Notes under the pieces: model-generated | What the model was told of the DNA's origin: nothing | What the model saw: the letters and a program-made list of their open reading frames with translations, nothing else | The model's database searches: none | Shown here: piece after piece, positions 1-5,593 of the stretch | Numbering within the stretch: position 1 is the stretch's first letter | Layout of the letters: the number at the start of each line of letters is the position of its first letter | Made by a program: the position numbers and the translations under genes | From: Clostridia bacterium | GTDB taxonomy: Bacteria > Bacillota > Clostridia > Christensenellales > Aristaeellaceae | Direction of reading: 5' to 3' | NCBI GenBank assembly: GCA_016295665.1 | Contig: JAEDKS010000122.1 | Location: forward strand, 1-7,389 | DNA length: 7,389 bases

Positions 1-725
1 TGCTGGAAGCGGGTGGGGTTGGTGGAGTTGCCGGTGATGGACACGTCGGCGTTCTCATGCCACATGATGGCCACGCCCTCGCGCACGTCGTCCGCGCCGT
101 AGCAGTTGACCTTGGCGCGCTCGCCGGTGGAGTAGGCGGTCTTGCTGACGATGGTCAGCGCGTGGTCTTCCTTCACGTCGGCAGACAGGTAGTCATACTT
201 GGTCTGCACATAGGTGAAGCCGTTGATGCGGCTGATGATCATGGCGGCGTCCTTGCCCAGGCCGTTGAGGATGACGCGCAGGGGCTTTTTGCGCACCTTG
301 TTGGCGTTCAGGGCGATCTTGATGGCGCCCTCGGCGGCGGCGAAGGACTCGTGGCCCGCCAGGAAGGCGAAGCACTCGGTCTCCTCGTCCAGCAGACGGG
401 CACCCAGGTTGCCGTGGCCGATACCGACCTGGCGCTGATCCGCCACGGAGCCGGGGATGCAGAAGGCCTGCAGGCCCACGCCGATCCACTTGGCAGCCTC
501 AGCCGCGGTCTTGGCGCCCTCCTTCAGGGCGATGGCGGCGCCCAGCTCGTAGGCCCACTTCGCGTTCTCGAAGCAGATGGGCTGGGTGCTCTCCACGATC
601 TTGTAAGCGTCAATGCCATGGGCATTGGTGAAAGCCTTGACTTCCTCGAAGTCCTTGAAGCCGTACTTGTCCAGCACAGGCTGAAGCTGGGGCATACGAC
701 CTTCGTAGTTTTCAAACAGAGCCAT
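1..725 (-). CDS. GGGtGRT-family protein, C-terminus cut by window edge
   Basis: The visible part is the first 241 residues, beginning MALFENYEGRMPQLQPVLDK; the rest lies to the left of the window. The opening and overall sequence resemble the family named GGGtGRT, found mostly in anaerobic Clostridia and always, as far as I know, beside a NifU-like protein, as here. The glycine-rich motif that names the family is not in the visible part, so the call rests on N-terminal similarity and on the neighbour. There is no signal peptide or membrane segment, so it is probably cytosolic. Cysteines at residues 51, 89, 118 and 208 are possible metal or cluster ligands. Segments such as GHGNLGARLL (about 104-112) and FLAGHESFAAAEGA (about 121-134) look like tightly conserved glycine turns. 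The ATG at 725 is preceded by AAGGAGG at 741-735, with a gap of 9 bases. Only 17 bases separate it from the upstream gene, so the two are co-transcribed. Biochemical function is unknown. Confidence 0.85.
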   Translation of the reverse strand, partial: MALFENYEGRMPQLQPVLDKYGFKDFEEVKAFTNAHGIDAYKIVESTQPICFENAKWAYELGAAIALKEGAKTAAEAAKWIGVGLQAFCIPGSVADQRQVGIGHGNLGARLLDEETECFAFLAGHESFAAAEGAIKIALNANKVRKKPLRVILNGLGKDAAMIISRINGFTYVQTKYDYLSADVKEDHALTIVSKTAYSTGERAKVNCYGADDVREGVAIMWHENADVSITGNSTNPTRFQ

Positions 726-742
726 TTCCGTACGCCTCCTTC

Positions 743-1447
743 TTACTTGTCCGTGCGGGGATCAATCCACTTCACGGCGCCGTCCTCCGCCTTGAAGCGA
801 CCGTAGGTGCCGATGTTCTTCTCATAGGCCTCGTTGGGGGTGGCGCCCTTCTTGATGGCGTCCATCATCTTGCCCAGGTTCAGGAACTGATAGCCGCAGA
901 CCTGGTCATCCTTGTCCAGGGCCATCTTCAGCACATAGCCCTCGGTCATCTCCAGATAGCGGGTGCCCTTGGCACGGGTGCCATACATGGTGCCCACCAT
1001 GGAGCGCAGGCCCTTGCCCAGATCCTCCAGACCGGCGCCGATGCGCAGGCCGTCGTCAGAGAACGCGGACTGGGTGCGGCCGTACACGATCTGCAGGAAC
1101 AGCTCGCGCATGGCGGTGTTGATGGCGTCGCACACCAGGTCGGTGTTCAGCGCCTCCAGAATGGTCTTGCCGGGCAGGATCTCGGACGCCATGGCGGCGG
1201 AGTGGGTCATGCCGGAGCAGCCGATGGTCTCCACCAGCGCTTCCTCGATCACGCCGTTCTTCACGTTCAGGCTCAGCTTGCAGGTGCCCTGCTGAGGTGC
1301 GCACCAGCCGATGCCGTGGGTATAACCGGAGATGTCCTTGATCTCCTTGGCCTGAATCCACTTGCCCTCTTCAGGGATGGGCGCGGGGCCGTGATTGGGG
1401 CCCTTAGCAACACAGACCATTTCTTCAACTTCCTTGGTGTATTGCAT
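743..1447 (-). CDS. NifU/IscU-like iron-sulfur cluster scaffold protein
   Basis: This 234-residue soluble protein resembles the NifU/IscU N-terminal scaffold fold, on which Fe-S clusters are assembled before transfer to apoproteins. The clearest signature is TIGCSGMTHSAAMASEILPGKT (about residues 74-95), which parallels the GCGCAIASASMM...GKT stretch of NifU. Candidate cluster ligands are Cys49, Cys56, Cys77 and Cys106, with Cys12 near the N-terminus. It is longer than a classical IscU (about 130 residues): residues about 110-234 form an extra C-terminal part without a motif I recognise. The ATG at 1447 has AAGGAGG at 1463-1457. It is the first gene of a two-gene operon with the GGGtGRT protein, and the promoter at 1510-1539 fits this. 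No cysteine desulfurase (NifS/IscS) or SUF gene is visible nearby, so it is probably not the housekeeping scaffold. A dedicated role in maturing or working with the GGGtGRT protein is an inference. Confidence 0.88.
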   Translation of the reverse strand: MQYTKEVEEMVCVAKGPNHGPAPIPEEGKWIQAKEIKDISGYTHGIGWCAPQQGTCKLSLNVKNGVIEEALVETIGCSGMTHSAAMASEILPGKTILEALNTDLVCDAINTAMRELFLQIVYGRTQSAFSDDGLRIGAGLEDLGKGLRSMVGTMYGTRAKGTRYLEMTEGYVLKMALDKDDQVCGYQFLNLGKMMDAIKKGATPNEAYEKNIGTYGRFKAEDGAVKWIDPRTDK

Positions 1448-1509
1448 GAATGGTTTCCTCCTTCTCAGGATCTTCGTCGCACAATGAATACAGCCCTCAT
1501 TGCCCTCTT

Positions 1510-1539
1510 AGTATAGCATATTTGAGCGGGTGGAAACAA
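1510..1539 (-). promoter_or_regulatory. Extended -10 sigma-70 type promoter of the NifU-like/GGGtGRT operon
   Basis: Read on the minus strand, TTGTTT (1539-1534) is followed after 18 bases by TATACT (1515-1510). TG lies one base before the -10 box (TGCTATACT), which makes an extended -10. Transcription would start near 1503, giving a leader of about 55 bases before the ATG at 1447. The region is AT-rich against a GC-rich background. I see no riboswitch or T-box structure in the leader. Confidence 0.6.
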
Positions 1540-1557
1540 GTGCTTTTCCGCATTTTT

Positions 1558-1620
1558 GTGAAATCGCAGACGATTTTTCACCTCCGGGCCTCCCAAAGCC
1601 CTGCCCGGGGGCGCTCCGGG
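1558..1620 (-). other. Two hairpins between the ribbon-helix-helix gene and the Fe-S operon promoter
   Basis: Immediately after the stop codon of the regulator gene (minus strand) lies a GC-rich stem, CCCGG at 1604-1608 pairing with CCGGG at 1616-1620. Further on is an AT-rich inverted repeat, GTGAAATCG (1558-1566), loop CAGA, then CGATTTTTCAC (1571-1581), with two unpaired T in the right arm. Neither is followed by a run of U on the minus strand, so neither is a textbook Rho-independent terminator. The second one sits about 20 bases upstream of the -35 box of the Fe-S operon and could equally be a protein-binding site. No gene was found in 1448-1620. Confidence 0.35.
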
Positions 1621-1812
1621 TCACTCCACGCTCACCTTGTCCAGTGCTGCCGACAGCAGCAGGTTAATCAGCTCGTTCCGGGAGCGGTTCGTCTCCGCCG
1701 ACAGCCGTTCCAGCCGGGCCAGGGTCTCATCGGGCATCCGCACGGAGATCACCTTGTGCCCGTCGTCTCCCTTGCGCGCGGTCTTTTTCGTGATGGTTAT
1801 CCTGTTGATCAT
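1621..1812 (-). CDS. Ribbon-helix-helix (CopG/Arc-type) DNA-binding protein
   Basis: This is a 63-residue protein. Residues 20-26 (KVISVRM) form the predicted beta strand that inserts into the DNA major groove as a dimer ribbon. Residues about 28-40 (DETLARLERLSAE) and about 44-58 (SRNELINLLLSAALD) form the two helices of the ribbon-helix-helix fold. The N-terminal 19 residues are basic (INRITITKKTARKG). Such proteins act as homodimeric repressors, and some are antitoxins. There is no toxin-like gene on the same strand next to it, so a plain transcriptional regulator is more likely. The ATG at 1812 has GAGGTG at 1823-1818, with a gap of 5 bases. It is divergent from the membrane protein gene at 1956, and the shared 143-base region with palindromes suggests autoregulation and control of that neighbour. 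The target is inferred, not shown. Confidence 0.85.
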   Translation of the reverse strand: MINRITITKKTARKGDDGHKVISVRMPDETLARLERLSAETNRSRNELINLLLSAALDKVSVE

Positions 1813-1813
1813 G

Positions 1814-1849
1814 GTATCACCTCAACTGGTTTCTGATACTCCAATTTTA
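1814..1849 (-). promoter_or_regulatory. Possible promoter and operator of the ribbon-helix-helix gene
   Basis: On the minus strand, TAAAAT (1849-1844) matches a -10 box at five of six positions, but there is no good -35 box at the right distance. The inverted repeat GTATCA (1814-1819) / TGATAC (1834-1839) has arm centres 20 bases apart, about two helical turns. It covers the start of the transcript and the Shine-Dalgarno site. That placement would suit autorepression by the encoded dimeric regulator. The arms are only 6 bases, so chance cannot be excluded. Confidence 0.35.
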
Positions 1850-1851
1850 AC

Positions 1852-1881
1852 TTGACACGTCGCACGATGGTATATTATAAT
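1852..1881 (+). promoter_or_regulatory. Full-consensus sigma-70 type promoter
   Basis: TTGACA (1852-1857) and TATAAT (1876-1881) both match the consensus at every position and are separated by 18 bases. Transcription would start near 1888, leaving a leader of about 68 bases before the GTG at 1956. A promoter this strong for a small unknown protein implies either high expression or the need for a repressor. The divergent ribbon-helix-helix gene is the obvious candidate. Confidence 0.8.
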
Positions 1882-1942
1882 ACTGTAGTGCATTCTGTAT
1901 TCTACTCGTGTAGTCACTTCTCATTCAGACAGTTCGTACGAA
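1873..1942. repeat. Three short palindromes at 30-base spacing in the promoter and leader
   Basis: TATTATAATA (1873-1882, over the -10 box) and TTCGTACGAA (1933-1942, just before the Shine-Dalgarno site) are perfect 10-base palindromes. CTAC-TCGT-GTAG (1902-1913) is an interrupted one. Their centres are at 1877.5, 1907.5 and 1937.5, so each is 30 bases from the next. The sequences differ, so they are not copies of one operator. They may be unrelated or may form small hairpins in the leader RNA. Confidence 0.35.
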
Positions 1943-1955
1943 AGGGGGGAAGCCC

Positions 1956-2348
1956 GTGGTTCTTCTGCCATTCGCCGCGGGGCTGATGGGGGTACTCCTG
2001 TTGGTGATGCTCCTGCTGCGCGTCCGCAGGGTACGCGCCCGACGCCGGGAGATGGAGGCCATCAACCGTTCCTTCTCCTCCTACGTGCCCGGCGGCGTCT
2101 ACCGCTACGAGAGCTCCGACTGCCGCTGCGTGCTGCGGGTGACCGAGGTGCGCCCGGGCGAGGTGGACGCGGCGGGGCGTGTTCGGCGCCGCCCCCGGTG
2201 CCTGGCCCGGGTGGGCCACGGCGGGGAGGAGGTCTGCATCACCTACTTCACCGTGGACGGGGACGGCTCCCTCCGGGGCGGCTGCGACTATGACCCCGCC
2301 GCGCCCGGGGCACGGGTGGAGCCGGTCACCCCGGCGGAGCTGCCGTGA
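1956..2348 (+). CDS. Small membrane-anchored protein of unknown function
   Basis: This 130-residue protein is not recognised. It opens with a hydrophobic segment (about residues 3-22, rich in Leu, Val and Met) followed at once by a strongly basic stretch (RVRRVRARRREME, 22-34). By the positive-inside rule, the N-terminus would be outside and the remaining 100 residues in the cytoplasm. The soluble part looks beta-rich, with alternating patterns such as YRYESSDCRCVLRVTEV (49-65) and EEVCITYFTVDGDGSL (91-106). It has cysteines at 56, 58, 82, 94 and 110. The GTG at 1956 is chosen because AAGGGGGG lies at 1942-1949, no ATG lies upstream in frame, and the full-consensus promoter at 1852-1881 points at it. 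It is divergent from the ribbon-helix-helix gene, which may control it. The coding region is GC-rich like its neighbours, so there is no sign of recent transfer. Confidence 0.68.
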   Translation: MVLLPFAAGLMGVLLLVMLLLRVRRVRARRREMEAINRSFSSYVPGGVYRYESSDCRCVLRVTEVRPGEVDAAGRVRRRPRCLARVGHGGEEVCITYFTVDGDGSLRGGCDYDPAAPGARVEPVTPAELP

Positions 2349-2395
2349 GCCCCGCCGCATCATGCGCGTTTTCGCACTTGTTTTGCGCTCTTTTG

Positions 2396-2413
2396 CCATG
2401 AAATTTTCCATGG
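2396..2413. promoter_or_regulatory. Candidate operator palindrome upstream of the arabinofuranosidase gene
   Basis: CCATGAAATTTTCCATGG is an 18-base imperfect palindrome with seven of nine paired positions matching. It lies in an AT-rich patch within the 140-base gap before the arabinofuranosidase gene. A TTGTTT (2378-2383) upstream could be a -35 box, but no convincing -10 follows it. LacI-family and other sugar regulators bind palindromes of about this length, so an arabinose-responsive repressor site is possible. Apart from this site and the weak repeats around GCGCG...GCGC (2364-2388), nothing was seen in 2349-2488. Confidence 0.28.
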
Positions 2414-2488
2414 ACGGCGGCAGGAATCGGCAGGCCCATCACGAATTGTAGGGCGAATCCTTTCCCAGCATACTGAAGGAGGTATCCC

Positions 2489-3985
2489 ATGGGAGTCAGC
2501 ATCCACATTGACGGCGCACGCCCCGGCGTGACCATCAACAAGAATATCTACGGCCACTTTTCTGAGCATCTGGGCCGTTGCATCTACGGCGGCATCTTCG
2601 TGGGCAAGGACAGCCCCATCCCCAACGTCAACGGCATGCGCACCGACGTGGTCGAGGCGCTGAAGAAGCTGGAGGTGCCCGTGCTGCGCTGGCCCGGCGG
2701 CTGCTTCGCCGACGAGTACCACTGGCAGGACGGCGTCGGCCCGCAGGAAAGCCGCAAGCGCATGGTCAACACCAACTGGGGCGGCGTGGTGGAGGACAAC
2801 TCCTTCGGCACCCATGAGTTCCTGGAGCTGTGCCGCCAGCTGGGCTGCGAGCCCTACATCAACGCCAACGTGGGCTCCGGCTCCGTGCGCGAGATGGCGG
2901 AGTGGGTGGAGTACCTGAACTCCGATGGCGATTCCTCCGTGGTCAAGCAGCGCTGGGCCAACGGACAGAAGGACGCCTGGGGCGTGAAGTACCTGGGCAT
3001 CGGCAACGAGAGCTGGGGCTGCGGCGGCAATATGCGCCCCGAGTACTACGCCGATGAGTTCCGCCGCTTCTCCACCTTCTGCCGCGACTACGGCAAGAAC
3101 AAGCTCTACCGCATCGCCTGCGGCCCCAGCGACGACGACCTGAGATGGACCGAGGTGCTGATGAAGCAGGCCGGACGCCATTTCGACGCGCTCACCCTGC
3201 ACAGCTACACCATCCCCTCCGGCAAGTGGAAGGACAAGGGCGAGGCCACCGTGTTCGACGAGGAGCGCTACTACCAGACCCTCGAGCGGGCCAACCGCAT
3301 GGAGAAGCTGGTCACCGACCACTGCGCCATCATCGACCGGGTGGAGCGCGAGCTGGCGAAGCGGGAAGGCGAAAAGGTGCACCGTGTGGACCTGATCGTG
3401 GACGAGTGGGGCTGCTGGCACGAGGTCGAGAAGGGCACCAACCCCGGCTTCCTCTATCAGCAGAACACCATGCGCGATGCCATGGTCGCCGCCCTCACCC
3501 TGAACATCTTCAACCGGCACGCCGACCGGGTGGTCATGGCGAACATCGCCCAGATGGTCAACGTGCTGCAGTCCGTCATCCTCACCGAGGGCGACGACAT
3601 GCTGCTCACCCCCACCTACCATGTGTTCGACCTGTACCGCCGCCACATGGACGCCAGCCTGCTGGACTGCGCCGTGTTTGCGGACAGCCTGCCCGGCAGC
3701 GTGAAGCAGGTGAGCGCCTCCGCCTCCCTGCGGGACGGCGAGATCACCCTCACCGCCGCCAACCTGCACATGACCGATGCCGTCGATGTGGACATCACCG
3801 TGGACGGCGTGGACGTGAAGGACGTGACCGCCCGCGCCATCAGCGGCGACGCCCATGACATGAACACCTTCGAGGACAAGGAGAAGGTCGTCATCCGGCC
3901 CCTGACCGCCATCCGCAGGACCGCCTCCGGCTTCACCGTGACCCTCCCCGCCTGCTCCGTGGCGGAGATCCGCGTCCGTGGCTGA
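2489..3985 (+). CDS. abfA: Alpha-L-arabinofuranosidase, glycoside hydrolase family 51
   Basis: This 498-residue enzyme matches the usual length of bacterial GH51 arabinofuranosidases, which release terminal arabinofuranose from arabinan, arabinoxylan or their oligosaccharides with retention of configuration. The (beta/alpha)8 barrel spans about residues 15-385 and a C-terminal beta-sandwich about 385-498. The acid/base is Glu174 in GIGNESWG and the nucleophile is Glu306 in LIVDEWGCW. Other family marks are LRWPGGCFAD (66-75), NTNWGG (94-99), FGTHEFLELC (106-115), ANVGSGS (126-132) and LHSYT (237-241). There is no signal peptide, so it acts in the cytoplasm on imported oligosaccharides. The ATG at 2489 has AAGGAGG at 2476-2482, with a gap of 6 bases. 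Its stop overlaps the next gene. No transporter, AraR-type regulator or arabinose isomerase gene is in the window, so uptake must be encoded elsewhere. The symbol follows Bacillus usage. The family is near certain, the exact substrate is not. Confidence 0.96.
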   Translation: MGVSIHIDGARPGVTINKNIYGHFSEHLGRCIYGGIFVGKDSPIPNVNGMRTDVVEALKKLEVPVLRWPGGCFADEYHWQDGVGPQESRKRMVNTNWGGVVEDNSFGTHEFLELCRQLGCEPYINANVGSGSVREMAEWVEYLNSDGDSSVVKQRWANGQKDAWGVKYLGIGNESWGCGGNMRPEYYADEFRRFSTFCRDYGKNKLYRIACGPSDDDLRWTEVLMKQAGRHFDALTLHSYTIPSGKWKDKGEATVFDEERYYQTLERANRMEKLVTDHCAIIDRVERELAKREGEKVHRVDLIVDEWGCWHEVEKGTNPGFLYQQNTMRDAMVAALTLNIFNRHADRVVMANIAQMVNVLQSVILTEGDDMLLTPTYHVFDLYRRHMDASLLDCAVFADSLPGSVKQVSASASLRDGEITLTAANLHMTDAVDVDITVDGVDVKDVTARAISGDAHDMNTFEDKEKVVIRPLTAIRRTASGFTVTLPACSVAEIRVRG

Positions 3986-4244
3986 GGGGCGCATCCCCTG
4001 CCGGTGCCTGCTGGCGGAGCACTGGCCTGACCTGCACCGCTCCGTGAGCGAGTACATCGCCCTGCTGCCCGACGAGCAGCGGGCCGGTGACGCGGACTAC
4101 CGGGCGCGGCTGAGCGTCTGTCAGGCCTGTGAGCACCTGCGGGACGGCACCTGTGCTCTGTGCGGCTGCTATGTGGAGGCCCGCGCCGCCAAGCGTGCCC
4201 TGGGCTGCCCCGACGTGCCCCGCCGCTGGGCACCCCTGCCCTGA
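3978..4244 (+). CDS. Small Cys-rich DUF6171-like protein
   Basis: This is an 88-residue protein. It has eight cysteines in a CxC (8, 10), CxxC (48, 51), CxxCxC (59, 62, 64), C (77) arrangement, which strongly suggests bound zinc or another metal. The stretches LSVCQACEHLRDGTCALCGC (46-64) and YVEARAAKRALGCPD (65-79) resemble the family DUF6171 found in Clostridia, whose function is unknown. The middle part (about 11-45) is helical and acidic. The GTG start at 3978 lies 8 bases inside the end of the arabinofuranosidase gene in another frame. A CGGAG lies about 11 bases before it, so translation is probably coupled to the upstream gene. It ends in front of a hairpin (4261-4288). The link to arabinose metabolism may be only positional. 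Confidence 0.82.
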   Translation: MAEGRIPCRCLLAEHWPDLHRSVSEYIALLPDEQRAGDADYRARLSVCQACEHLRDGTCALCGCYVEARAAKRALGCPDVPRRWAPLP

Positions 4245-4260
4245 ACCCCTGCACCGCCGT

Positions 4261-4297
4261 GCCGCCCGGCTCCCCCGGGCCCGGCGGCGCTTTCTTT
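4261..4297 (+). terminator. Probable Rho-independent terminator after the DUF6171-like gene
   Basis: GCCGCCCGG (4261-4269) can pair with CCGGGCCCGGC (4275-4285) through nine base pairs with a two-base bulge. An alternative register pairs GCCGCC with GGCGGC. A T-rich tail, TTTCTTT (4291-4297), follows. The tail is interrupted and a little distant, so termination may be partial. The next gene has no obvious promoter of its own in the 82-base gap, so some read-through is likely. Confidence 0.55.
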
Positions 4298-4326
4298 ACC
4301 GGCACCCCGACGGAAGGAGGATTTTC

Positions 4327-5505
4327 ATGGATCAGACTACCATCGTCTGCCCCCACTGCGGGCAGCCCTTCGAGATTTCCGAGGCCATCCGGCATCAGCT
4401 GGATGCGGCCCTGCAGCAGGCCAAGGGCGAGCAGCAGGCCCGGCTCCGGCAGGAGTACGAGCGCCGGGGCGCCGAGCAGACCCAGGCCGCCGTGCGGGAG
4501 GCCCTGGAGGAGGCCCGGATGCGGAACCAGCTGGAGCTGGAGAAGCTGCGCCGCGCCAACGAGCAGTCCCAGCTGCAGACCCGCCAGCTGCAACAGGATC
4601 AGAAGCAGCTCATGGACGAGCTGCTGAAGGCCCAGCGCGAGCGGGATGACGCCGCCCGCGCCGCCCAGAAGCAGCTGCTGGAGCAGGCGCAGAAGCTCCG
4701 GGAGGAGGCCGCGCAGAAGGCCGCCGAGGACTTCAGCGTCCGGCTCCGGGAGCAGGAGCACACCATCCAGACCCTCCGGGAGCAGCTGACCAACGCCAAG
4801 CTGGTGGCGGAGCAGGGCTCCCAGCAGCTGCAGGGCGAGATTCTGGAATTGGACATGGAGCAGGCGCTCCGAGCCGCCTTCCCCGGGGACGGCATCACCG
4901 AGGTGCGCAAGGGTGAGCGCGGGGCGGACATCCGGCAGGTGGTGAACGAGCGGGCCTACACCGACTGCGGGCTCATCCTGTGGGAGTGCAAGAATGCCAA
5001 GACCTACCAGGCCGCGTGGCTGCCCAAGCTGCGGGAGGAGCTGATGGACGAGAAGGCCCGGTTCGGCGTCATCGTGTTCCAGCCCACCGCCGGGGGCGGC
5101 GACGATTTCAAACAGCTGGACGAGAACATCTACCTGGTCAAGCCCCGCTTTGCCGTGATGGTGGCGGGCTTCCTGCGGGAGGTGTGCATCCGGGTCGCCA
5201 TCGCCGCCCGGAACGCGCAGGGCAAGGACGTGAAGCTGGAGATGATGTACGACTACCTGACCGGCACCGAGTTCTCCGCCCGCATCCGCGCCATCGTCGA
5301 GTCCTACGACGAGCTGTCCCGGCAGCTGGAGCAGGAGAAGAAGCAGGCCCAGAAGCGCTGGGCCGCCCAGGAGAAGATTCTCCGCCGGGCCACCGCCTCG
5401 CTCTACGGCATGAGCGGCGACCTGCAGGGCATCGCGGGCCGGGAGATCATCGCCCTGCCCGGCGAGGAGGACGACCCGCTCTCCCTGCCCCCGGAGGAAA
5501 TCTGA
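4327..5505 (+). CDS. DUF2130 (COG4487-type) coiled-coil protein with nuclease-like motif
   Basis: This is a 392-residue protein. Residues 8-11 (CPHC, followed by GQPF) make a single CxxC zinc-knuckle-like site. A long Gln/Glu/Arg-rich coiled coil runs from about 22 to 165. A globular domain typical of DUF2130 follows, about 168-330, and then a second short coiled coil (about 326-355). In the globular domain, GADIRQVV (199-206) and LILWECKNAK (216-225) place Asp201 and Glu220-x-Lys222 as in PD-(D/E)xK nucleases, with the helix containing Glu178 ahead of them. This suggests, but does not prove, DNA cleavage or binding. There is no signal peptide or membrane segment. The ATG at 4327 is chosen because AAGGAGG lies at 4314-4320; the same frame stays open back to 4129, but that part overlaps the preceding gene and the terminator. 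The tail (378-392) is acidic. Cellular role is unknown. Confidence 0.9.
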   Translation: MDQTTIVCPHCGQPFEISEAIRHQLDAALQQAKGEQQARLRQEYERRGAEQTQAAVREALEEARMRNQLELEKLRRANEQSQLQTRQLQQDQKQLMDELLKAQRERDDAARAAQKQLLEQAQKLREEAAQKAAEDFSVRLREQEHTIQTLREQLTNAKLVAEQGSQQLQGEILELDMEQALRAAFPGDGITEVRKGERGADIRQVVNERAYTDCGLILWECKNAKTYQAAWLPKLREELMDEKARFGVIVFQPTAGGGDDFKQLDENIYLVKPRFAVMVAGFLREVCIRVAIAARNAQGKDVKLEMMYDYLTGTEFSARIRAIVESYDELSRQLEQEKKQAQKRWAAQEKILRRATASLYGMSGDLQGIAGREIIALPGEEDDPLSLPPEEI

Positions 5506-5509
5506 CACT

Positions 5510-5548
5510 ACTCCCTTAGCAGGGGAGTTGGGAGTTCCATCTGTTTTT
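5510..5548 (+). terminator. Possible terminator after the DUF2130 gene
   Basis: ACTCCC (5510-5515) pairs with GGGAGT (5523-5528) across a seven-base loop, 4 bases after the stop codon. A run of five T occurs at 5544-5548, but 15 bases separate it from the stem, which is too far for a classical intrinsic terminator. It is a weak call. Confidence 0.3.
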
Positions 5549-5561
5549 ATGGTGCATTTTT

Positions 5562-5587
5562 GCCCGGGCGGCTTTCCCCCGCCGGGC
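5562..5587 (+). repeat. Strong GC-rich inverted repeat in front of the transglutaminase promoter
   Basis: GCCCGGGCGG (5562-5571) pairs with CCGCCGGGC (5579-5587) in nine GC pairs with one bulged G and a seven-base loop. The T-run (5556-5561) is on the wrong side for a plus-strand terminator, and no T-run follows on the minus strand. It occupies the place where a -35 box would be for the promoter at 5594-5602, so it may be a binding site or a barrier to read-through from upstream. Confidence 0.5.
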
Positions 5588-5593
5588 GGAATG

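Noticed and set aside
57..806. 249-codon open frame on the plus strand opposite the GGGtGRT gene
   Set aside because: It is a GC-driven antisense frame. The minus-strand frame has a Shine-Dalgarno site and clear family similarity, whereas this one has a low-complexity Gly/Ala/Val/Leu/Asp/His composition.
1621..1812. Ribbon-helix-helix protein as the antitoxin of a toxin-antitoxin pair
   Set aside because: No small toxin-like gene (RelE, ParE, MazF or PIN type) lies next to it on the same strand. The neighbours are a membrane protein on the opposite strand and the Fe-S operon.
2363..2394. Terminator after the membrane protein gene from the TGCG/CGCA and GCGC repeats
   Set aside because: The stems are only four base pairs and the T-runs are interrupted, so this is not convincing.
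1914..2411. 165-codon minus-strand frame opposite the membrane protein
   Set aside because: It has no ribosome site or recognisable domain, and it is antisense to a frame with a consensus promoter. The strand choice is less certain here than elsewhere.
2447..2474. TTGTAG-17-CATACT as a promoter for the arabinofuranosidase gene
   Set aside because: Transcription would begin at about 2481, which would cut off the Shine-Dalgarno site at 2476-2482.
2360..4057. 565-codon open frame on the minus strand across the arabinofuranosidase gene
   Set aside because: It is an antisense shadow of a certain GH51 gene. Its composition is dominated by Gly, Ala, Val, Leu, His and Asp, and no domain is recognisable.
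4129..4326. Upstream extension of the DUF2130 gene to 4129
   Set aside because: This would overlap the DUF6171-like gene and run through the hairpin. The translation there is Pro/Arg-rich noise, and the good Shine-Dalgarno site precedes 4327.
3616..5508. 630-codon open frame on the minus strand across the DUF2130 gene
   Set aside because: It spans three real genes in opposite orientation and has Leu/Gly/Ala-rich low-complexity translation. Long antisense frames are expected at this GC content.
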